From IMG/VR virus record IMGVR_UViG_3300048064_000076, positions 1-43,176 of that record: a stretch of 43,176 bases of DNA; one strand, given 5' to 3'. The notes beneath the pieces are model-generated. The model was not told where the DNA came from, did no database searches, and was given only the letters and a program-made list of their open reading frames with translations. Both the position numbers and the translations under genes were made by a program. Position 1 is the stretch's first letter, and the number at the start of each line of letters is the position of its first letter. This stretch comes from a virus. This document shows, in pieces, positions 39,679 through 43,176 of the stretch.

Positions 39679-42600
39679 ATGGTGACGCTCGCAAATCGAG
39701 TAAAAGTTGCAACTGCGACTACTGGTACAGGTATTATTACGCTGGGGTCAGCGGAGGACGGTTATCAAACCTTCGCTGGCGGCGGTGTGTCTAATGGTGA
39801 CACTGTAAGGTACGTCATAGAAGACGGTAGTAACTTTGAGATTGGAAGCGGCACATATACGGCTTCTGGCACTACTCTATCTCGCACGGTTAGCGAAAGC
39901 AGCAATTCAAATAATGCGATTAACCTTAGCGGCTCTGCTGTAGTATTTATTAGCGCCACTGCTGAGGATTTACCGTCTGTCACTGCTGGCACATTAACTA
40001 AATCCTTTGCCAGCGGTGAGACTGCCAGCATCACACTATCTTCGGCTGTAAGCCCAACGCCTGTTGTTTCTGCAACTAAAGAGGTGCCGCAAACGGGTAT
40101 AAGCAGCAAAGGCTCATGGGACGTTGCGTCTAATGGGGCAAACTATGACCGCCTCAATTCTGCTTATAATACTACACTGACGCCTAGCTTAAATATTGAT
40201 ATACAAACACCAGCAACTTCATACAGCGGAGACAGCCTTAGTATCTCAGGTGATGACAGTTCTGCGAGAGGTTTAGCCTTTAAACCAGATGGCACAAAAG
40301 TTTTCTATTGTGGTTTTCAATATGACAGGGTTTACCAGCGTACTTTATCAACCGCTTGGGATATCACAACAGCAGGGTCTGCAACCTACAGTTCAGTTTC
40401 TGGTCAAGATGGCTTTCCAACAGGCATTGCCTTCAAGTCTGATGGCACAAAAATGTTCATGTGCGGTGCGGGTGATGGACAAATAAGTGAGTACAACCTT
40501 ACGACAGCTTGGGATGTTACAACACTATCCCATGTGCGTGATGTTACTCCTTCGGGCATAAACGAGAACCTTGATGATATTAGACTAAACGATGATGGAA
40601 CTAAGCTATTCATATATGGAAACGTACAGGATAGAATTTACGAATTTACGATGTCAACGGCATACGATCTTAGTACATTATCCAACAGCGGAAACTACCT
40701 AGACTTTTCTAACGAAGAAGGTAACCAAGGTGGAATGGATTTTTCTAACGATGGAAAAACCTTGTTTATTTGTGGCATTGGGGTGTCTAGGGTAAATGAA
40801 TATACTCTAACCACTGCTTATGACATTTCGACAGCAAGTTATGCGTCTAAGTATTTTTATATTAGTAGTCAGGGTTCGCCCCATTCAGTTATAATGGTTC
40901 CAAGCCAACAGAAAATGTTCACCATTAGTGATTCTGCTGATAGAATTTATGATTATACGTTAGGTGTTACAGACTTTTTGTCTTTAGGCACAGGCTCCTT
41001 TGCATCTGGAGACATAGGTAAAACCATCGAGGGCAATGGCGGCGTTGCGTTACTGACTGCTGCCGATGGGTCTTACATTACAACGACATCATTTACTGAC
41101 AGTAGCACTATTGCCGCTGGTAGTTGGTCTATGCACAGTGTTGTAGTCAATGCAACTGATGGCCTTGAGATGAGTAACGGAATTACAGACGCTTTTAACA
41201 TAGCCGGTATTCCAACAGATATTGTGCCAGAAAGCAAAGATTTAACTAGTTATCTTAGTGGATATACTGGTGCTGAAAGTTCTCTGATATTCAAACCAGA
41301 TGGCTTGAAATTGTTTTTTCTTAGTTCAAGCGGTAGCGCAGGTCGTATTCAATCTTTTACGCTCACAACACCTTTTGATGCCTCTACTATACAAACAGGC
41401 TCTAACGCATATGTTTCAGTTTCGGGTCAATATCCGCAAGGATTGTCAGTTAAATCAGACGGAACCCGTTTTTACTGGTTCAGCAGTCAGTATAATAAAT
41501 TTTATCAGGCCACTCTCACCACTCCTTGGGATTTAAGTACCGCTGGTAATGAGCAAGATGTAAGCATAAACGACAACTTTGAATACGGCTTGGTAGTAAC
41601 AAGCGATGGAACAAAGGTATATGCCGCAGACGGAAACGCAGACATTGTTTCGTATGATTTAGGGACTGCTTGGGACATTACAACTGTTACAAACAAAGTA
41701 ATAAACACAACAGTTCTTGCATCCATACCATCCTATAGCCTTACTTTAAATACCGACGATACAAAGTTATACTTTGTCGATATAAATAGGTATATGCGTG
41801 AATATACTTTTGGGACTAAGGGCGATATTTCTACTCTTACTTTAACACAATCAAGCCCTAGATTTTACTATGAATTAACAAACTTTAGTTCCTCAATACA
41901 GGCAGGAGTAGCATTTAACAGCACAGGGAATAGATTTGCCGTATTTAACAATGGGGGTATTGTTTATACTTTTAACGTAGGCTCTATTGTATCAGGCACC
42001 GGATATATCCCATCCATCACAAACTCTGGCGGTCAGATTGACACCGAATTTTGGACTGACATTAACAGCATGACTACCGACGATATTGCTGGTGCTGGTG
42101 CAGCTTATTACGCTGTTTCTACGGATGATCGAACTACTTGGTCGGTTATTAAAAATGGCAGCGGTGTACGTCCGATTGTACGGGATAACAGCGGCACATG
42201 GCAGTACAATAGCGCAATTGCTATTACTAACGCTTGGAGTGTAAGTGACGCAGTATATAGTACGAACTACGCTATAACTCAAGATGCTGCCGTAAGGAGT
42301 ATGTTTTTTAAGCCAGATGGTACTAAGATGTATGTAGGTGGCGTTTCTAACCAAACCATATACGAGTACAATTTAGGTGCGCCTTGGGATGTAAGCACTT
42401 CTGTATATAGTAACAACAGCAAAGATATAAGCGGTCAAGATACCGCTGTGACAGGTATTTTCTTCAAGCCTGATGGTACTAAGATGTATATTCTTGGTAG
42501 TACTGGGGATGACGTCAACGAATACAATTTAAGCACAGCTTGGGATGTTTCTACCGCAGTCTACAGCCAAAACGAATCTATCAGTGGTCAAGACACAAGT

Positions 42601-43176
42601 CCTAGCGGCCTATTTTTTAGGGCTGACGGCCTTAAAATGTATCTTACAGGCAACGCTGGGAATGACATAAACGAATATACGTTAAGCACTGCTTGGGACA
42701 TATCAACACTTACATACGTTCAAAACAAAAGTGTTGGCGGGTCAGGCGCAGGTCAAGACAACACCCCTGTCGGTCTTTTCTTTAAGGACGATGGCCTCAA
42801 AATGTACTTTGCTGGGGAAAACCAGAGGTTTATAAACGAATATACGTTAAGCACTGCTTGGGATATCTCAACAGCCTCTTATACGCAACGCTTTGATTTT
42901 TCTTCCCAAGAACTTTATCCAAAAGCCCTTTCTTTTAAACCTGATGGAAGTAAAATGGTTCTTCTTGGGGAACAGGGCAACGATGTAAGCGAATACAACA
43001 TAGGCACACAATCGTTCACAACATCAACAACGTGGACTTCAGCTACAACCAATACTGAACTAGCTGCACTGCAACAGGCACTGACCAATGTTTCTTTTAA
43101 CCGCATGGACAAGGCCCAGCTAGAGGCTGTTACAGACCCAAATCATTATACGTTAGGTGATAGCTTAGATTTGATG
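39679..43176 (+). CDS. beta-propeller-repeat virion adhesin (5' part, runs off the window)
   Basis: 1166 residues to the right edge, no stop. The N-terminal 100 residues ([20 protein letters not shown] and [20 protein letters not shown]) are a capsule- or fibre-attachment domain common in marine phages. Then follow about 15 blades of roughly 45-55 residues of the type [12 protein letters not shown] ... [18 protein letters not shown]. They fall in three groups, near residues 180-430, 510-770 and 850-1110, with spacer domains between. Each group may form one propeller. A terminal module ([20 protein letters not shown]) precedes the edge. The rest of the gene is probably 1-142. Receptor or glycan binding is inferred from the fold. 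Confidence 0.75.
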   Translation, partial: MVTLANRVKVATATTGTGIITLGSAEDGYQTFAGGGVSNGDTVRYVIEDGSNFEIGSGTYTASGTTLSRTVSESSNSNNAINLSGSAVVFISATAEDLPSVTAGTLTKSFASGETASITLSSAVSPTPVVSATKEVPQTGISSKGSWDVASNGANYDRLNSAYNTTLTPSLNIDIQTPATSYSGDSLSISGDDSSARGLAFKPDGTKVFYCGFQYDRVYQRTLSTAWDITTAGSATYSSVSGQDGFPTGIAFKSDGTKMFMCGAGDGQISEYNLTTAWDVTTLSHVRDVTPSGINENLDDIRLNDDGTKLFIYGNVQDRIYEFTMSTAYDLSTLSNSGNYLDFSNEEGNQGGMDFSNDGKTLFICGIGVSRVNEYTLTTAYDISTASYASKYFYISSQGSPHSVIMVPSQQKMFTISDSADRIYDYTLGVTDFLSLGTGSFASGDIGKTIEGNGGVALLTAADGSYITTTSFTDSSTIAAGSWSMHSVVVNATDGLEMSNGITDAFNIAGIPTDIVPESKDLTSYLSGYTGAESSLIFKPDGLKLFFLSSSGSAGRIQSFTLTTPFDASTIQTGSNAYVSVSGQYPQGLSVKSDGTRFYWFSSQYNKFYQATLTTPWDLSTAGNEQDVSINDNFEYGLVVTSDGTKVYAADGNADIVSYDLGTAWDITTVTNKVINTTVLASIPSYSLTLNTDDTKLYFVDINRYMREYTFGTKGDISTLTLTQSSPRFYYELTNFSSSIQAGVAFNSTGNRFAVFNNGGIVYTFNVGSIVSGTGYIPSITNSGGQIDTEFWTDINSMTTDDIAGAGAAYYAVSTDDRTTWSVIKNGSGVRPIVRDNSGTWQYNSAIAITNAWSVSDAVYSTNYAITQDAAVRSMFFKPDGTKMYVGGVSNQTIYEYNLGAPWDVSTSVYSNNSKDISGQDTAVTGIFFKPDGTKMYILGSTGDDVNEYNLSTAWDVSTAVYSQNESISGQDTSPSGLFFRADGLKMYLTGNAGNDINEYTLSTAWDISTLTYVQNKSVGGSGAGQDNTPVGLFFKDDGLKMYFAGENQRFINEYTLSTAWDISTASYTQRFDFSSQELYPKALSFKPDGSKMVLLGEQGNDVSEYNIGTQSFTTSTTWTSATTNTELAALQQALTNVSFNRMDKAQLEAVTDPNHYTLGDSLDLM

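Overview
The window is almost the whole genome of a tailed, lytic-looking double-stranded DNA phage with a long non-contractile (siphovirus-type) tail. It is AT-leaning and very densely packed. Most gene junctions are ATGA, TGATG or TAATG overlaps. I see no integrase, repressor, tRNA or CRISPR array. The gene content fits a marine phage of an alphaproteobacterium: a DUF1127 protein, a holin of the gene-transfer-agent three-TM type, an adenosylcobalamin-dependent (class II) ribonucleotide reductase, ThyX, and T7-like replication enzymes. The host assignment is inference.

The two ends appear to belong to one gene. The beta-propeller protein that runs off the right end (39679-43176) lacks its C-terminus, and positions 1-142 read as a C-terminal tail without a start. 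The sequence is therefore best read as a circular (or circularly permuted) molecule opened inside that gene, with a short stretch missing.

Layout. (1) 36150-43176 continuing to 1-9407, plus strand: terminase small and large subunits, DUF935-type portal, a block of adhesin or decoration proteins (beta-propeller protein, TGQ-repeat protein with an inserted cupredoxin domain, BppU-like protein), XkdF-like prohead protease, scaffold-like protein, head decoration protein, major capsid, head-tail connectors and tail tube. (2) 9508-16745, plus: tail assembly chaperone with a -1 frameshift, tape measure, distal tail, hub and tip proteins, and a fibre. (3) 16790-18742, plus: M15 endolysin, small membrane proteins and holin, closed by a strong terminator at 18774-18811. 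(4) 32924 down to 18811, minus: early and middle genes. In transcription order these are a metallopeptidase, small proteins, a cytosine-methyltransferase-like protein, ThyX, a sigma-like factor, primase-helicase, a PP-loop protein, family A DNA polymerase, SSB, 5'-3' exonuclease, endonuclease I, a metallophosphoesterase, MazG, DUF1127, class II RNR and a DUF3310 protein. (5) 33110-35232, plus: a separate module of a small membrane protein and a Cys/His-rich 494-residue protein, preceded by its own repeats and ended by its own terminator. (6) 35232-36149: non-coding, with hairpins and a promoter-like element facing the terminase operon.

Two regulatory patterns are not explained by the genes. 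First, a 16-20 bp element (plus-strand form TTTCCACTG, 0-2 bases, GGGGT) recurs about fifteen times in the leftward region and its flanks, always in one orientation, with five copies at 32964-33104 at the head of the leftward operon. Second, a promoter-like element (TAGGTGCC, five bases, then a TATAAT-like hexamer) occurs before the primase-helicase, before SSB and upstream of the terminase operon. The phage encodes its own sigma-like factor just upstream of the primase copy. A workable model, by inference, is host-driven early transcription from near 32.95 kb under control of the first element, followed by a sigma-dependent middle and late switch through the second.
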